DNA from: Ascoidea tarda (nom. inval.)
Taxonomy: Eukaryota; Ascomycota; Saccharomycetes; Ascoideales; Ascoideaceae
Length of the DNA stretch: 64,000 bases
NCBI GenBank assembly: GCA_030560485.1
Contig: JAKTTS010000009.1
Coordinates: 1-64,000 of the forward strand
Direction of reading: 5' to 3'
The notes under the pieces were generated by a model, which worked only from the letters and a program-made list of their open reading frames with translations, searched no databases and was not told where the DNA came from. Below, piece after piece: positions 1 through 11,019 of the stretch (the first letter of the stretch is position 1; each line of letters starts with the position of its first letter). A program made the position numbers and the translations under genes.

Positions 1-382
1 CAACAATATCATGAAATTTTGCTGATAACCTGGCACGTGTCAGTCGCTGAAAAGTTGAAGCGTGACTTGCCCTTAAGAAAAAACAGTCACGGCCAACGCA
101 CACAACCGCAGCTTTATAATTTCCGTTTAATAATCTTTGTTCGGCAAAGTTTCGGAACGTGCTTGTGTTTTCGAAATGATAGGTAGACCCCGGGTAAGTA
201 AGTGTTTGTTTTGGGAAGGTCTGTGCGTACAGATAACAATTCCACCAATTTGGGTCAGTTCAAGTGAACACAAAATGTGTCAATTTTATATTTACAAATT
301 TTTATTTTTCTTTCAGGGAAAGAATTCTAAGTTTCTAAGCGATTATCTATAAATAATTTTTATTCTATTATTTGGAAAGTGG
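1..382. other. intergenic region at window edge
   Basis: No convincing gene. A CACGTG box lies at 34-39 and a Reb1-like CGGGTAA at 191-197, so this may be promoter DNA for a gene to the left of the window. A GT..AG pair that could mimic an intron (about 192-316) is discussed under rejected items. Confidence 0.5.
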
Positions 383-3013
383 CTAGGGAGACTTATTAAG
401 CTCTTTAATTTTGTCGTCAAGTTCTTGCTGTCTTTCTTGATTTTCAATTATTTTTTTTTTTTTTATCATTTCTAATTCTTGCAAGTTTTTATTATAACTT
501 TTCAAATTTTCAATTTCTTTCGTTATCTCATCTATATTACTATCGTTTTTCATTCTCATTTCTTCTAGTGTCTTTTCGATCATATTCAAATTTTGTTCCA
601 CATTTTCTAGTTCAAAAAATTTATCGTCATGAATAATAGGTCTATCGTTATCCAGTAAATTATTTGATGATGGATGGATTGTTGGATCATTGTTTAACAA
701 TTTATTCAAAAAAGAATCTGGATTTGCTATTAATTCTTTAAATTTTCCTGTTTCTACCATGCTTCCTTCATTAAGAACTATAATTCTTGAAGCCGTTTTA
801 ATAGTTGAGATTCTATGAGCAATTGAAATAGTTGTCAAATTTCTAATTGATCTATCTTGTATAGTAGTTGAAATAGCATTTTCACTTTCAGAATCCAATG
901 CACTAGTTGCTTCATCCAATATCAATATTTTTGGTTTTAATATCAAAGCTCTTGCGAGCGCAATTCTTTGTTTTTGACCACCCGATAACTGAGTACCTCT
1001 TGACCCAACTATTGTATCGAGACCATTTGGAAATCTAGTTAAAAATTTGTCACAATTTGCGAGTTTAGCAGCATTATCCACTTCTTCATCAGATGCATTA
1101 GTATATCCGTATTTGATATTTTCCTTAATAGTTCCTGAGAATAATAATGGTTCTTGTTGTACGACCCCGATAATTCTTCTATAATTTTTCAAGTTAAAGT
1201 CAGCTATATTTTCTTTATCTAGTAAAATGGAACCTGAATTTGGATCATAATATCTTAATAATAAATGAATAATGGTTGACTTTCCAGAACCTGATGGGCC
1301 AACTATGCAAATGTGCTCACCTGGAGTTATCTTGAAATTTAATTGTTTAAATATTAAAGCGTTTAGCCTCGTAGGATAAGAAAACTTAATATTTTTGAAT
1401 TCAATTTCACCCTTTAAAGTCCTGTGGTTTATCTTTTTACCAATAGTTGCAGGGATTAAAGGTTTTCTATCATTTAATTCAAATACTCTTGTTGCAGCAC
1501 CCATACCTTTCATTAATTCTGAGTAAAAATTTGATAGACCAAACATTGAAGAACCGGTATAAACAGCGTACATGATAAATGAGGATAGATCTCCAACACT
1601 AATTTCTCCAGATCTAATCATTGAAGAGCCAATTGATAGAAGTAATAATAGTGCCGAGTTTGCTATAAAACCTGTTGAGCCATAAAAGAAACCTGTGAAT
1701 CTTGCTTCTAAGTAACCTGCTTGAAAAACATTTCTAACTTGTTTTGAAAAGTTATGGATTTCAGTTCTTTCACCATTAAAGGATTGGATTGTTTTGGTTG
1801 AAGATAAAGATTCCTCGGCTACTTTTGTTAGGGTTCCTACTTCTTGCTGTAATCTTTTTGAAATATTTCTGATTTTTCTACCATAAAAAAAGGCAAATAA
1901 ACCCAAGGGAGGTGCTAAAATGAATAAATAAGCAGCTAGTTTGGGAGAAACTAAACACATCATTGAAAAGCCAACACCACCGGAGATTACAGCTCTTACA
2001 CCATCAGATAAATTTTGAGTGGCGGATCTTGTAATAATGGAGGAATCGTTGGTTAATCTTGAGATCAAGTCGCCTACTTTGTTATAGTCTAGGAAGACAG
2101 CATCTTGTTCTAGAGACTTTTTGAGGATTCTTACTCTTAATCTTGCAATGACTCTTTCACCAATTGTTTTTAAAAGGATGATACGATAAGAATTTGCAAT
2201 TGCACCGATAAAGAAAAAGCCTGCTAAACCGAATAGAAAATAATTTAAGGGTAAACCGAAAACTTGTGGGGAGTTGTTATTGGGATCATTTTTAGAGTTG
2301 TAAGATTTAAAACGATCATTTTCTTTAATTTTGGTTACGAAAGATTGAATGAAGGAGGTTGATTTGTTACCGGTTTTATCAGTTTTATCAGAGGTGTTTT
2401 GATTGTTTGGAATAGAGTTACCAGCGTCCAAGAGTATACCCAAGACAAGAGGTAGAGACATTGATACTGAGGAAGAAATAATTAGACAAAATAAGACTAG
2501 AAAAAGAAGATTTATTTCAGGTTTTGCAAGTGAGAATAGTTTGGCCATTGATTTAAAGTCGTTGTAGTTTTTTGTGGTATTTTCTGCTGAAGATAGGATT
2601 AATTCAGAGGGATTAAAAATTCTTGATGGGGGCAAATTTTCATCACTTTTTTTTATAGTATTATTTTGATCATTTTGATTGTTTTGGTTATCTTTTATGG
2701 TATGGTTATTTGATGGAGTATTAGAGTTAAATCTTTTTGATATAAAGTAGTCGAAAATGTTTTGCTTTTTAAGGTCGGTTTTATTACAAAGTGGATTAAA
2801 AGAGATTGAAGGTGAATTATGAAATAAAAGATTGCTATTGTAGTTATAGTTATAATTATAATTATAATTGCGGTTATGATTATGATTATTATTGATTGAT
2901 ATAGACCTTTTTGAAGTTGAAATTAAATTTAAATTTTTTGGAAAAGATTTTTTTGATAAAGAAGAAATTAGGTTATTCTTTATAAATAGTGATGGATTTA
3001 TTAGTAAAACCAT
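383..3013 (-). CDS. mitochondrial ABC half-transporter, MDL1-like peptide exporter
   Basis: 876-aa ABC half-transporter of the mitochondrial inner membrane, closest in my memory to yeast Mdl1, which exports peptides made by matrix proteolysis. The first ~160 residues are basic, hydroxylated and Asn-rich, with an NYNYNYN run, as expected of a long presequence plus linker. The ABC membrane domain spans about residues 165-515. The nucleotide-binding domain has Walker A GPSGSGKST near residue 574, the LSGGQ signature near 674, Walker B ILILDEATSAL near 700 and an H-loop in SIAHR. After the NBD comes a ~110-residue charged C-terminal tail predicted as coiled coil (LEEMRMK.., EMIKKKKIIENQERQQEL), reminiscent of the acidic tail of Mdl1 but different in composition. 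The start is the first ATG of the ORF. MDL2 is the main alternative; ATM1 is less likely. Confidence 0.85.
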   Translation of the reverse strand: MVLLINPSLFIKNNLISSLSKKSFPKNLNLISTSKRSISINNNHNHNRNYNYNYNYNYNSNLLFHNSPSISFNPLCNKTDLKKQNIFDYFISKRFNSNTPSNNHTIKDNQNNQNDQNNTIKKSDENLPPSRIFNPSELILSSAENTTKNYNDFKSMAKLFSLAKPEINLLFLVLFCLIISSSVSMSLPLVLGILLDAGNSIPNNQNTSDKTDKTGNKSTSFIQSFVTKIKENDRFKSYNSKNDPNNNSPQVFGLPLNYFLFGLAGFFFIGAIANSYRIILLKTIGERVIARLRVRILKKSLEQDAVFLDYNKVGDLISRLTNDSSIITRSATQNLSDGVRAVISGGVGFSMMCLVSPKLAAYLFILAPPLGLFAFFYGRKIRNISKRLQQEVGTLTKVAEESLSSTKTIQSFNGERTEIHNFSKQVRNVFQAGYLEARFTGFFYGSTGFIANSALLLLLSIGSSMIRSGEISVGDLSSFIMYAVYTGSSMFGLSNFYSELMKGMGAATRVFELNDRKPLIPATIGKKINHRTLKGEIEFKNIKFSYPTRLNALIFKQLNFKITPGEHICIVGPSGSGKSTIIHLLLRYYDPNSGSILLDKENIADFNLKNYRRIIGVVQQEPLLFSGTIKENIKYGYTNASDEEVDNAAKLANCDKFLTRFPNGLDTIVGSRGTQLSGGQKQRIALARALILKPKILILDEATSALDSESENAISTTIQDRSIRNLTTISIAHRISTIKTASRIIVLNEGSMVETGKFKELIANPDSFLNKLLNNDPTIHPSSNNLLDNDRPIIHDDKFFELENVEQNLNMIEKTLEEMRMKNDSNIDEITKEIENLKSYNKNLQELEMIKKKKIIENQERQQELDDKIKELNKSP

Positions 3014-4538
3014 AATAAGATGTATTATGTATGAAGTACAAAGGCAAGTTGTTGTATATTATAGAATAAGGTGCTTGGAATATAGACAGTGGTAAAATTC
3101 GATCAAGATAGTAAAATTTCGATACCAAAAGTAGGTACCAAATCTCGATACTAGGTCTAGATGCTTAGTTGAGATATTGAGTTAGAAGGAAAAATAAAAT
3201 AGATTAGTTAATCAGAGTGAGATGTGACATAAGGGAGGTGAATAGTTGAGATAGTAATTGGAGATGTTGAAGATATGAGTAAAAGAAATGGAACAACAAG
3301 GACATCAAGAACAGCAACAGTAGTCTCAAATCAGCATCTACAGATTAGAGGGTTAATTAGGACGATTAGATCAAAGGCTCAAAGTTCCGCAAGAAGAATA
3401 TAAGCAGAGAGGACAGGCAGCCAATGAGAGGCGTGCAGAGCTGGACAGGCACCTGACACGGATGCTAACACGGACCCCAGGCGCAGTGGAGCGGGCTGGC
3501 ACGGATATAACGGATTTGCGGATAGGATTGGGCAGAAATCCATTGCCCCGGATATTTCTTGTGTGTCGACAGCTGAAAGACGGATTCGAAAGGTGAGCAG
3601 AGCTAATGGTGTAGAATGTCGAGGGCCAGCTGAAGAGAGATAGTCAATGGAGAAGACGTTGCGTTGCGATTTGGAAGCCCAGGCAACCATTAAATTTACA
3701 AAAGAAAAATTCGCTTTTCTTTTTGTTTTTCTCTTGGTTGTAATAGGCTCAATCACTGAGATGTGGCATTGTTAAGAACATGGTTGGAAACGAATCAATG
3801 GAAGCAGACAAACAATACAAGTGGATTGACAAGTAATAATGGAAGCCATTTGGTGTAGACTGTGGAAAATAAGGTTATCGGATATCGATGCCAATGGAAT
3901 AACTTCCCACCCCATAAGAGTGCTTTTACAATAGCAGATAAGTAGATGAAACCAATTAGTTTGAATCGAAAGAATGGATTGAGAATTGAACAATATATCC
4001 TATATTTAAATGCTTTTGTAATTGAAGACTGGCCAAAGAAACCAACCAAAGAGATATCGGAGAGCGATCGCTGATTGTGTTTTTTCAAGAAAAAGAATGG
4101 CAAATGTTATAAAATCACCGCAAAGCTAATGAAACCAAGATATAATCAGTGCGGTTTTTGGTGATACGAAACCAGGCAGTTTTCAGATGTCAATTGTAAT
4201 AAAACTGAAGAATATCCAGTCTTATTTCAGACAATTGGAATTAGGTTTGCCTCAGAACCCGTCATAAGAGCCTTAAAGAAAAAAGGAAAACGGAGCAGAA
4301 TTACTAATTACCAATGGAATCAAGAGAATATATGTACGGGAAAATAACCACGCTATGGTGGAAATAAGAATTATTAGCATTAATTAGCATTATTTAGAAT
4401 TATTTAGAATTATTTAAGATTTTTTGAGCACAAAGTTAGCACCATTTTGATGCCCCACTATGGAATCTGGGATGAAAAAGTCGTCCCTCCAAACCAGAGC
4501 CAGCAGCGTGGGTCTGCTGCACTAGAAATCGGGTCCAG

Positions 4539-4543
4539 CCAAT
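4539..4543 (+). promoter_or_regulatory. CCAAT box upstream of CIT1
   Basis: CCAAT followed by CAGC, about 970 bp upstream of the CIT1 ATG. The HAP2/3/4/5 complex activates CIT1 and other respiratory genes through CCAAT in Saccharomyces. Its use here is inference, and the distance is long. Confidence 0.3.
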
Positions 4544-5182
4544 CAGCACAAGGCCAAACGCTGGTGGTCTGCTCGTTCCAACGGTTCCTCAGTCGGTTCC
4601 AGTCACGGATCACTGCTGCTTTTCCACTTACTTTTCAAAAGACATGACCAAGCCCTACGAGCCGCGTTATATACTTCCCCGTGAAGAAAGGACAGAGGAA
4701 CTGCTGCACATGAGCGGAGCAGTAGCAGATGACGTGTACAGTGTGAGTGCTTACGTACAGCGGCCCCGCGTGGTGCAGAATCTGCTGCGCGCGCGAATGG
4801 GGAATCACCCGCATTGGGGCCTAGCAGCGCTCCCCAGAAAGAGCGCAGCGCAGGTCGAAAAGCGAGATGCGTGCGGTAGTAATGAACACGCACCATTGGA
4901 TCTGGAGGAATCTGAGTGGATCTGTCGAGCTGAGTACCTGCAGCGTGGGAGCCTATCTGCAGATTTGCAGCGTTTTGCTGAATTTCATCTCTTTTTCACC
5001 AAACTCTATTTCCAAAATGCATGCAGCTCACTTTCTCACAATTTTTTATCATTTCTGAAATCATTTTTATCTCATTTTATCTCATTTTATCTGATCCACC
5101 TTCCTTTTATCTCATACTAGCTCAATTCCTTCTCTTCTTCATTTGCCCATTTCATGCCTTCACTTCCCTCTCTCCAAATCAC

Positions 5183-5190
5183 TATATAAG
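5183..5190 (+). promoter_or_regulatory. TATA box of CIT1
   Basis: TATATAAG embedded in a CT-rich tract about 320 bp upstream of the CIT1 ATG. It is the best TATA match in the region and fits a strongly expressed gene, though a long 5' leader would follow. Confidence 0.4.
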
Positions 5191-5510
5191 TTTTCATTTT
5201 TCTCTTCATTTCTCTCTATTGTCATATTCTTTTTCACATCTGTCTTCAATATTCACTAAATATATATATATATATCATACTCGTCCCTGTTTTTAGTTCT
5301 ACTTCCTTTTTGTAACTAATACTCTTCTGACCACAAACACAATAGTTACATTATTGATATTCACATCACATCACATCAATAATTATTTATCCTCCGGCTT
5401 TTTATATTTTTTGATTCCTCTTTTCAATCCAGATCTTCAATTCTTGTTTCTACTTTAGAATCTTGCACTTATATTCTTCCCCCCTATACCTATAAAATAC
5501 TATATTCAAA

Positions 5511-6938
5511 ATGGCCTCTTTAGCTTCTAAAGTTTCTCTCCGTTCCTCTTTATTGAGACAAAATGCTACCAAATCTTTCCTCAACAACTCTGCTAAGGCT
5601 TACTCAACCATCGCTAAAGAAAAAACCTTAAAAGAGAGATTTGCTGAAATATATCCTGAAAAGGCTGAAGCAATCAAAAAATTCAAAAAAGAAAAGGGTA
5701 AAACCGTCATTGGCGAAGTCTTATTAGAACAAGCCTACGGTGGTATGAGAGGTATCCCAGGTATAGTCTGGGAAGGTTCCGTCTTGGACCCTATCGAAGG
5801 TATAAGATTCAGAGGTAGAACTATTCCTGACATCCAAAATGAATTACCAAAAGCCCCAGGTGGAGACGAACCATTGCCTGAAGCTTTATTCTGGTTATTG
5901 CTTACTGGTGAAGTCCCAACTCAAGCCCAAACCACTGCCTTGTCTGCTGAATTAGCTGCTAGATCTGATTTACCTCAACATGTCATTGATTTAATCGACA
6001 GATGTCCAGCAAACTTGCACCCAATGGCTCAATTCTCCTTAGCCATCACTGCTTTAGAAACTGAATCCGAATTCGCTAAGGCTTACGCAAAGGGTGTCAA
6101 CAAGAAGGATTACTGGTCATACACCTTTGATGATTCCATCAACTTGCTAGCCAAATTGCCTCTCATTGCTGGTAAAATTTACAGAAACGTCTTCAAAGAT
6201 GGTAAAATCCCTTCAATCAACAAAGACTTGGATTATGGTGCTAACTTATCCAACTTGTTAGGTTACGGTGAAAACAAAGAATTTGTCGAATTGATGAGAT
6301 TGTACTTGACCATCCACTCTGATCACGAAGGTGGTAACGTCTCTGCCCATGCCACCCATTTAGTCGGTTCTGCTTTGTCCTCCCCATTCTTATCTCTTGC
6401 TGCTGGTTTAAACGGTTTAGCTGGTCCTTTACATGGTAGAGCCAACCAAGAAGTTCTTGAATGGTTATTCGGTATGAAAGAAACCCTCAATGGTGACTAC
6501 TCAAAACCTGCCATTGAAAAATACTTGTGGGATACTCTTAATGCTGGTAGAGTCGTTCCAGGTTACGGTCATGCTGTCTTGAGAAAGACTGATCCAAGAT
6601 ACACTGCTCAAAGAGAATTTGCTTTGAAACACATGCCTGACTATGAATTATTCAAATTGGTCTCCAACATCTACGAAGTTGCTCCTGAAGTCTTAACCAA
6701 ACATGGTAAAACTAAAAATCCATGGCCAAATGTAGACTCACACTCAGGTGTCTTATTACAATACTACGGTTTAACTGAAGCCTCCTTCTACACTGTCTTA
6801 TTTGGTGTCTCAAGAGCCTTTGGTGTCTTGCCACAATTAATTCTTGACAGAGCTTACGGTTCTTCTATTGAAAGACCAAAATCCTTTTCAACAGAAAAAT
6901 ACATTGAGTTAGTCCAAAAAATTGAATCAAAAAAATAA
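5511..6938 (+). CDS. CIT1: citrate synthase, mitochondrial
   Basis: 475-aa citrate synthase that condenses acetyl-CoA and oxaloacetate in the first step of the TCA cycle. The N-terminus (about 33 residues, [15 protein letters not shown].. to AYST) is a typical amphipathic mitochondrial presequence. There is no C-terminal peroxisomal SKL (the end is IESKK), so this is the matrix isozyme and not a CIT2 type. Catalytic elements are intact: His near 308 in [11 protein letters not shown], His near 354 in [15 protein letters not shown] and Asp near 409 in NVDSHSG. The length equals that of the family (479 aa in S. cerevisiae). Codon use is strongly biased to the preferred yeast codons (TTG/TTA for Leu, AGA for Arg, GGT for Gly), marking high expression. 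The 3' neighbour PTA1 is convergent. Confidence 0.98.
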   Translation: MASLASKVSLRSSLLRQNATKSFLNNSAKAYSTIAKEKTLKERFAEIYPEKAEAIKKFKKEKGKTVIGEVLLEQAYGGMRGIPGIVWEGSVLDPIEGIRFRGRTIPDIQNELPKAPGGDEPLPEALFWLLLTGEVPTQAQTTALSAELAARSDLPQHVIDLIDRCPANLHPMAQFSLAITALETESEFAKAYAKGVNKKDYWSYTFDDSINLLAKLPLIAGKIYRNVFKDGKIPSINKDLDYGANLSNLLGYGENKEFVELMRLYLTIHSDHEGGNVSAHATHLVGSALSSPFLSLAAGLNGLAGPLHGRANQEVLEWLFGMKETLNGDYSKPAIEKYLWDTLNAGRVVPGYGHAVLRKTDPRYTAQREFALKHMPDYELFKLVSNIYEVAPEVLTKHGKTKNPWPNVDSHSGVLLQYYGLTEASFYTVLFGVSRAFGVLPQLILDRAYGSSIERPKSFSTEKYIELVQKIESKK

Positions 6939-7646
6939 TCAATCTATATTGCTTGTAAATATTAGATTATCTTCATTAATGGTCACTGATATGATATGAT
7001 TTTTTATTCTTTGTTTTTATTCTATCTTTTTCTTTTATAGTCTTTCTATTTCACGCTCTTCATTAAATTTATTTCGTCTAATTTAGTATAAAATCAAGTT
7101 TTTCTTTAAAAAAAATAAAACACTAATTCAATGTCTACTCATTTTTTAAATCATCACTTTTTTTAACAGTAGTTTGTTATTTTCTACTCCCTGCTATCTC
7201 TTATCATTTATTCAATATTCACACTAAGTTTATGATTATATAGCCCAATAGTTATTCTATTTTTTTCACTTCTCATTTCGTTATTTCACTTTGTAAATTT
7301 ATTACTAAACCAAACCTTAATTATTTCCAGCAACAATCTCCGAAAGACTTAATGTTTCTAAAACGTGACTGAAAACACACCGCTATTATTGATTGTTTAC
7401 TCTATTAGCTAATACACCAAATACCATTTACTACAACGTTTACACGTCTCTATGAGTATAACCAAAAAAAATTGGCCCGAACAGCCCACTACACAAGGTT
7501 TTACACCCCGTAACAGTGACACCTCGGACTTTAGCACCTCATCATATTTATTGTGTCTGGGGTAATTTTGCACAATAAAGATTTCCTATTTAACGTAAAT
7601 ACTCAATCAAAAAAATCTGGCTGCGAAGCTGTCTCATAATTTGAGT
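6939..7646. other. convergent intergenic region CIT1/PTA1
   Basis: About 700 bp of AT-rich 3' flank between two convergent genes. Part of it (about 7330-7600) is less AT-rich than expected for plain 3' UTR. I recognise no RNA gene or ORF in it. Confidence 0.5.
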
Positions 7647-10523
7647 TTATTTCTCTGCTTCTTTTACCTCATTCAACAATTCCAAACAAAATTCCTTCAC
7701 AGGTGGCCTAAACCTTATGAGATACTGGATAGTTTGCTTTCCCAAAATTCCTCTCAACGGATCTAAACACAACGGTTTCAATTTTAAAATAATATCCTTG
7801 TTCAAGTAAGACAAATCTGAAAATAACCTGATAAATACCTTTCGGTCCTTTAAATCCAAAAAGGGTATCATTGCATCAAGGATCTTATTGGTCCATTTTA
7901 AATATGTAGGTGTTTTAATTAGTTTAAAAACTTTTTCATCACTTAACTTCTGATTTCTCAACTTAGCTTGTCTCTGAATCTCACTTTCTTCTTTGACATA
8001 TTCCGAATACCATTCTTCATTTAGCCATTCAATAACAACCTCCATTCTTTCGTGAATGTCTTCTAAGAAATAATTAAACAACGCTTCCCTTATCAAGTCA
8101 CTTAATTCTTCATTTTCAGTTTTATTTGGCTGATCAGTTTTATGTTTTCCATTTGTTTCAATACTGATATTTGTTTTATCATTAATTTCCAGGTCACTTT
8201 CTTCATTTTTCAAACCATTGGCTTTATTCTCAGATTCAATATCTTTTTCTTCACCACTCTCTTGACTTTTATCAGAAGAGTTTTCCAATTTCTCCATCTT
8301 GTTTTCTTTCTGTCTTTCTTCGTCAAGTCTAGAGTAGATTCCTCTTGTAGCTAATCTTGTCAATAAAATCAACCATGAATCCTTTTTCCATTCGGGTATG
8401 GCTACTTTCTGAATTTTAATTTGACTCTTTTTATTATTCTCTTTATCTTCATCAGCATTACTATTATTTATTAGCGAGGATAGTTTTATTTGATCCATAG
8501 TAGCTAACTTTAAATAGTTATTGATGATTAATTTAATATGCTCTTTCTTTTCTTTCAATGTAAACTTGGTTGGAACTGGTAGAATATATGGGATTCCGGA
8601 CTCATAGTTCTCATCAAAATTCATATCATTGTCTTCAGCATTTCTATAAACATGATCAGGGGCAATTAATGACCCATTAGACTTATCCAATATCTTATTA
8701 TTAATAGCATTGATATTGATATTATTATTACTATTATTATTGTTATTATTATTTTGACCTTGTTTTTTTTCGTTTTCATCATTGGAAATCAATGACCTTT
8801 TTGTGTTTTTCAATCTTATTCTTTCTTCAAAAGTAGATTTATATCTTTCTGATATTACAGATAAACCGGTCACCAATTTTTCAAGATCCACTTTACCAAT
8901 TGAGATAAGAATTAGATTTATTAATAAATCATTGTTACCATTTGTGTTTAACATTGAAACATCAACACTATTCAATTCATTATTACTACCGATTAAAGTA
9001 TATAAGTTTTTAAGAGTATTTGTATGACCAGTAATAATAATATTATTATTGTTGTTGTTGTTGTTGTTATTAGTATTATTGTTATTATTGTTAGTAATTG
9101 ATAATTCTAAAGTAGTTTCAGGATAATGTTTTTTGATCAATTCATTAATTTCATCATTAAATTTTCGTTTTTTATTTAAATTATTAAAGTCCTTGGAGAT
9201 TTGGTCGGTTGATAGTTTTTCAATTGAATTTTTAGGAATTTGTTTAAATTCATTATTAATAAAGTTTATAAATTCTTTATCCTCATTTGATTGATAAAAG
9301 ATTCCCTTTTTTCTTTGTTCATCCAATTTTGTCATTAAAAATGATGACGTTTTGCTAAATTTTAGGGATAAATTGTTCAAGACTGTCAAGTCGTTGTCGC
9401 TGTTATTACTGTTGTTATTGTTGTTGTTTGAGTTGGTTAAATCAGAGTTTGGAGGAGGTAATAAGTTATTTTTAAAACAATGGTTAATAAAATTTTTGAT
9501 CATTCTGTTTGAGAATCTTTTATTTAATTTAAATTTGACCAATTCTAAATCATTTATGTCTTTTGCTATTTTGACAATTTGGAATTTGTAAGGCAATTTT
9601 TTTGAGGTGTCATAATTAATTAAATTGTTCAAGATTTTAGTAGTTAAAGAGGGCCTTTTTTTGATTAGTTTGGTTAGAGCAAAAATAGTTGTAGTAAAAA
9701 TTGGAGTTTGTAGTAAATAATCGTCATTTAGGTTGTTTAGTAATAAATCCAAGTAACCTTGGGATTCAGCTAAAAGAATATTTTGAATTAGAAAAGGGTG
9801 GTTCTTTGCGATGATTGATATTGATACGTCGATGATTTGATTTTTCATTTCAAATCTTCTTTTTCTTGGATCCTTTGGAGGAGAAATGGATTGAGTTTGA
9901 ATGATTTTGGCAATCAATCTTATAATAAGACATTTGATCGCGATAGAGGAAGAAAACTGATCTTTAACTGGATCTATTGTTGGAATCAATGGATAATTTG
10001 TATGGCTAAAAGACAAAATCAAGGTTTTAAAATTGATTAGATTGTTATAAACCTGGTCATTAGGTATATCATTGATTAAATAATAAAAGATCAAGTCGTA
10101 AATGGATGTGAAAATTCTGATGATCGATTCAATGAATTTGAAATCGTAGGAATTATTTGAATCGTTTATATCGATGTTGTTGAGGTTATTAATGCTGTTG
10201 ATGTTGTTTAATAGGGGGGATAGACTAATTAACGAGTTTAAAACTGTAATTGATAATTTTTTCTTGGTTTCAAAATTTAGCTGATGACTTGGCTCGTTAT
10301 TGTTGAAAATGTAATCAATGAAATTTACACACCATTTTAAAATTTTTTTATCATTTGAGGAATTGATTAAAGCACATATTGTCTCAATTACATCGGGAAT
10401 TAAGCTTGAGTTTGATAAAGCTAATTGCCTAGCTTGTTCCAACTTTGTTAAAGGGTCTTCCATATCCGAAGATGCAGCAGAGTTGTTAACTTCATTGCTA
10501 TTATTGTGGTTATTATCCGACAT
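7647..10523 (-). CDS. PTA1: symplekin-type scaffold of the cleavage and polyadenylation factor
   Basis: 958-aa homologue of yeast Pta1/symplekin, the scaffold of the cleavage and polyadenylation factor (mRNA 3'-end formation and snoRNA/tRNA processing). The N-terminal ~330 residues are HEAT-like helices (QLALSNSSLIPDVIETICALI.., then TKLIKKRPSLTTKILNNLI, matching Pta1 VIKRRPQTTIRIL). The C-terminal region matches Pta1 block by block: LVTGLSVISERY, SDLIREALFNYFLEDI, VVIEWLNEEWY, LKPLCLDP and YLIRFRPPVKE. It is longer than the S. cerevisiae protein (785 aa) because of Asn-rich linkers near residues 360-375, 475-495 and 590-610 and an acidic/Lys linker near 745-800. It is divergent from IRC3 across a ~500-bp promoter. 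Confidence 0.93.
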   Translation of the reverse strand: MSDNNHNNSNEVNNSAASSDMEDPLTKLEQARQLALSNSSLIPDVIETICALINSSNDKKILKWCVNFIDYIFNNNEPSHQLNFETKKKLSITVLNSLISLSPLLNNINSINNLNNIDINDSNNSYDFKFIESIIRIFTSIYDLIFYYLINDIPNDQVYNNLINFKTLILSFSHTNYPLIPTIDPVKDQFSSSIAIKCLIIRLIAKIIQTQSISPPKDPRKRRFEMKNQIIDVSISIIAKNHPFLIQNILLAESQGYLDLLLNNLNDDYLLQTPIFTTTIFALTKLIKKRPSLTTKILNNLINYDTSKKLPYKFQIVKIAKDINDLELVKFKLNKRFSNRMIKNFINHCFKNNLLPPPNSDLTNSNNNNNNSNNSDNDLTVLNNLSLKFSKTSSFLMTKLDEQRKKGIFYQSNEDKEFINFINNEFKQIPKNSIEKLSTDQISKDFNNLNKKRKFNDEINELIKKHYPETTLELSITNNNNNNTNNNNNNNNNNIIITGHTNTLKNLYTLIGSNNELNSVDVSMLNTNGNNDLLINLILISIGKVDLEKLVTGLSVISERYKSTFEERIRLKNTKRSLISNDENEKKQGQNNNNNNNSNNNININAINNKILDKSNGSLIAPDHVYRNAEDNDMNFDENYESGIPYILPVPTKFTLKEKKEHIKLIINNYLKLATMDQIKLSSLINNSNADEDKENNKKSQIKIQKVAIPEWKKDSWLILLTRLATRGIYSRLDEERQKENKMEKLENSSDKSQESGEEKDIESENKANGLKNEESDLEINDKTNISIETNGKHKTDQPNKTENEELSDLIREALFNYFLEDIHERMEVVIEWLNEEWYSEYVKEESEIQRQAKLRNQKLSDEKVFKLIKTPTYLKWTNKILDAMIPFLDLKDRKVFIRLFSDLSYLNKDIILKLKPLCLDPLRGILGKQTIQYLIRFRPPVKEFCLELLNEVKEAEK

Positions 10524-11019
10524 GATAGAAAGAGCCTAGGAATAAACGAGGTTGAGATTTACTAGAACTAAAAAAACGAAAAACTTCCTAAGATGAATAA
10601 ATAAATCTTCAAAGCAAGAAAATAAAATGCGATAGGTTCCTGTGGAATTAAAGGAACTGTTGGCTAGCTTAGTTAAGGCTATCGTGAGAGAGAAAGTTAC
10701 TTGGTGGCTTCCTTAACGGTTGAACAGTGGAAAGAAGAGCCAACGTCGCAATCAGTTTCGTGTCAAACTGGTTTCGTGCTCGACTTGCCTTGCTGGAAGG
10801 ATTCAAATAGTGGTTCAATAGTGGAATCAGTTCTGCTGGGGCACTCGGGGAGGAGCAGAGATGGCTGTTTTGTGGTGGTTTTGCTGCAGAAACTGAGGTT
10901 CGTTGGGTTGATTATATCCTGTTCCTTTTTGCCTGATTCGGCGGATTTGAGCAGGTGACGGGATTTTGGAGGTTCAAAAACAGCAGAAAGAAGAAAAGAA
11001 GAGACGAAAAGAAGCAGAC
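10524..11019. promoter_or_regulatory. divergent promoter PTA1/IRC3
   Basis: About 500 bp between two divergent starts. The half next to IRC3 (10680-10960) is clearly richer in GC than the genes around it. The motif TTTCGTG(T/C) occurs twice near 10758 and 10774. No TATA box stands out. Confidence 0.5.

Larger units (their letters stand above)
3014..5510. other. 2.5-kb divergent intergenic region, MDL1/CIT1 promoters
   Basis: Shared upstream region of MDL1 (left) and CIT1 (right). It mixes AT-rich DNA with GC-rich stretches at about 3390-3640 and 4450-4990, and a pyrimidine-rich tract (about 5030-5510) with repeated TCTCATTTTA-like units before CIT1. TCGATAC is repeated near 3119-3151. ORFs in the GC-rich parts look fortuitous because their translations are low-quality and family-less. 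Confidence 0.6.

Noticed and set aside
137-352. Possible spliced mini-gene: GTAAGT near 192 and a TTTCTTTCAG acceptor near 316 joining two short coding pieces
   Set aside because: No TACTAAC-like branch site, the joined product would be only about 17 residues without a family, and CGGGTAA is better explained as a Reb1-like site.
3379-3756. 125-codon minus-strand ORF upstream of MDL1
   Set aside because: No recognisable domain and unusual codon use for this genome; lies in promoter DNA.
4644-5120. 158-codon ORF in the CIT1 promoter island
   Set aside because: Composition of random GC-rich DNA followed by the CT-rich leader of CIT1; no conserved motif.
10966-11019. Longer N-terminus for IRC3
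   Set aside because: Begins with TTG, and the presequence is placed properly by the ATG at 11020.
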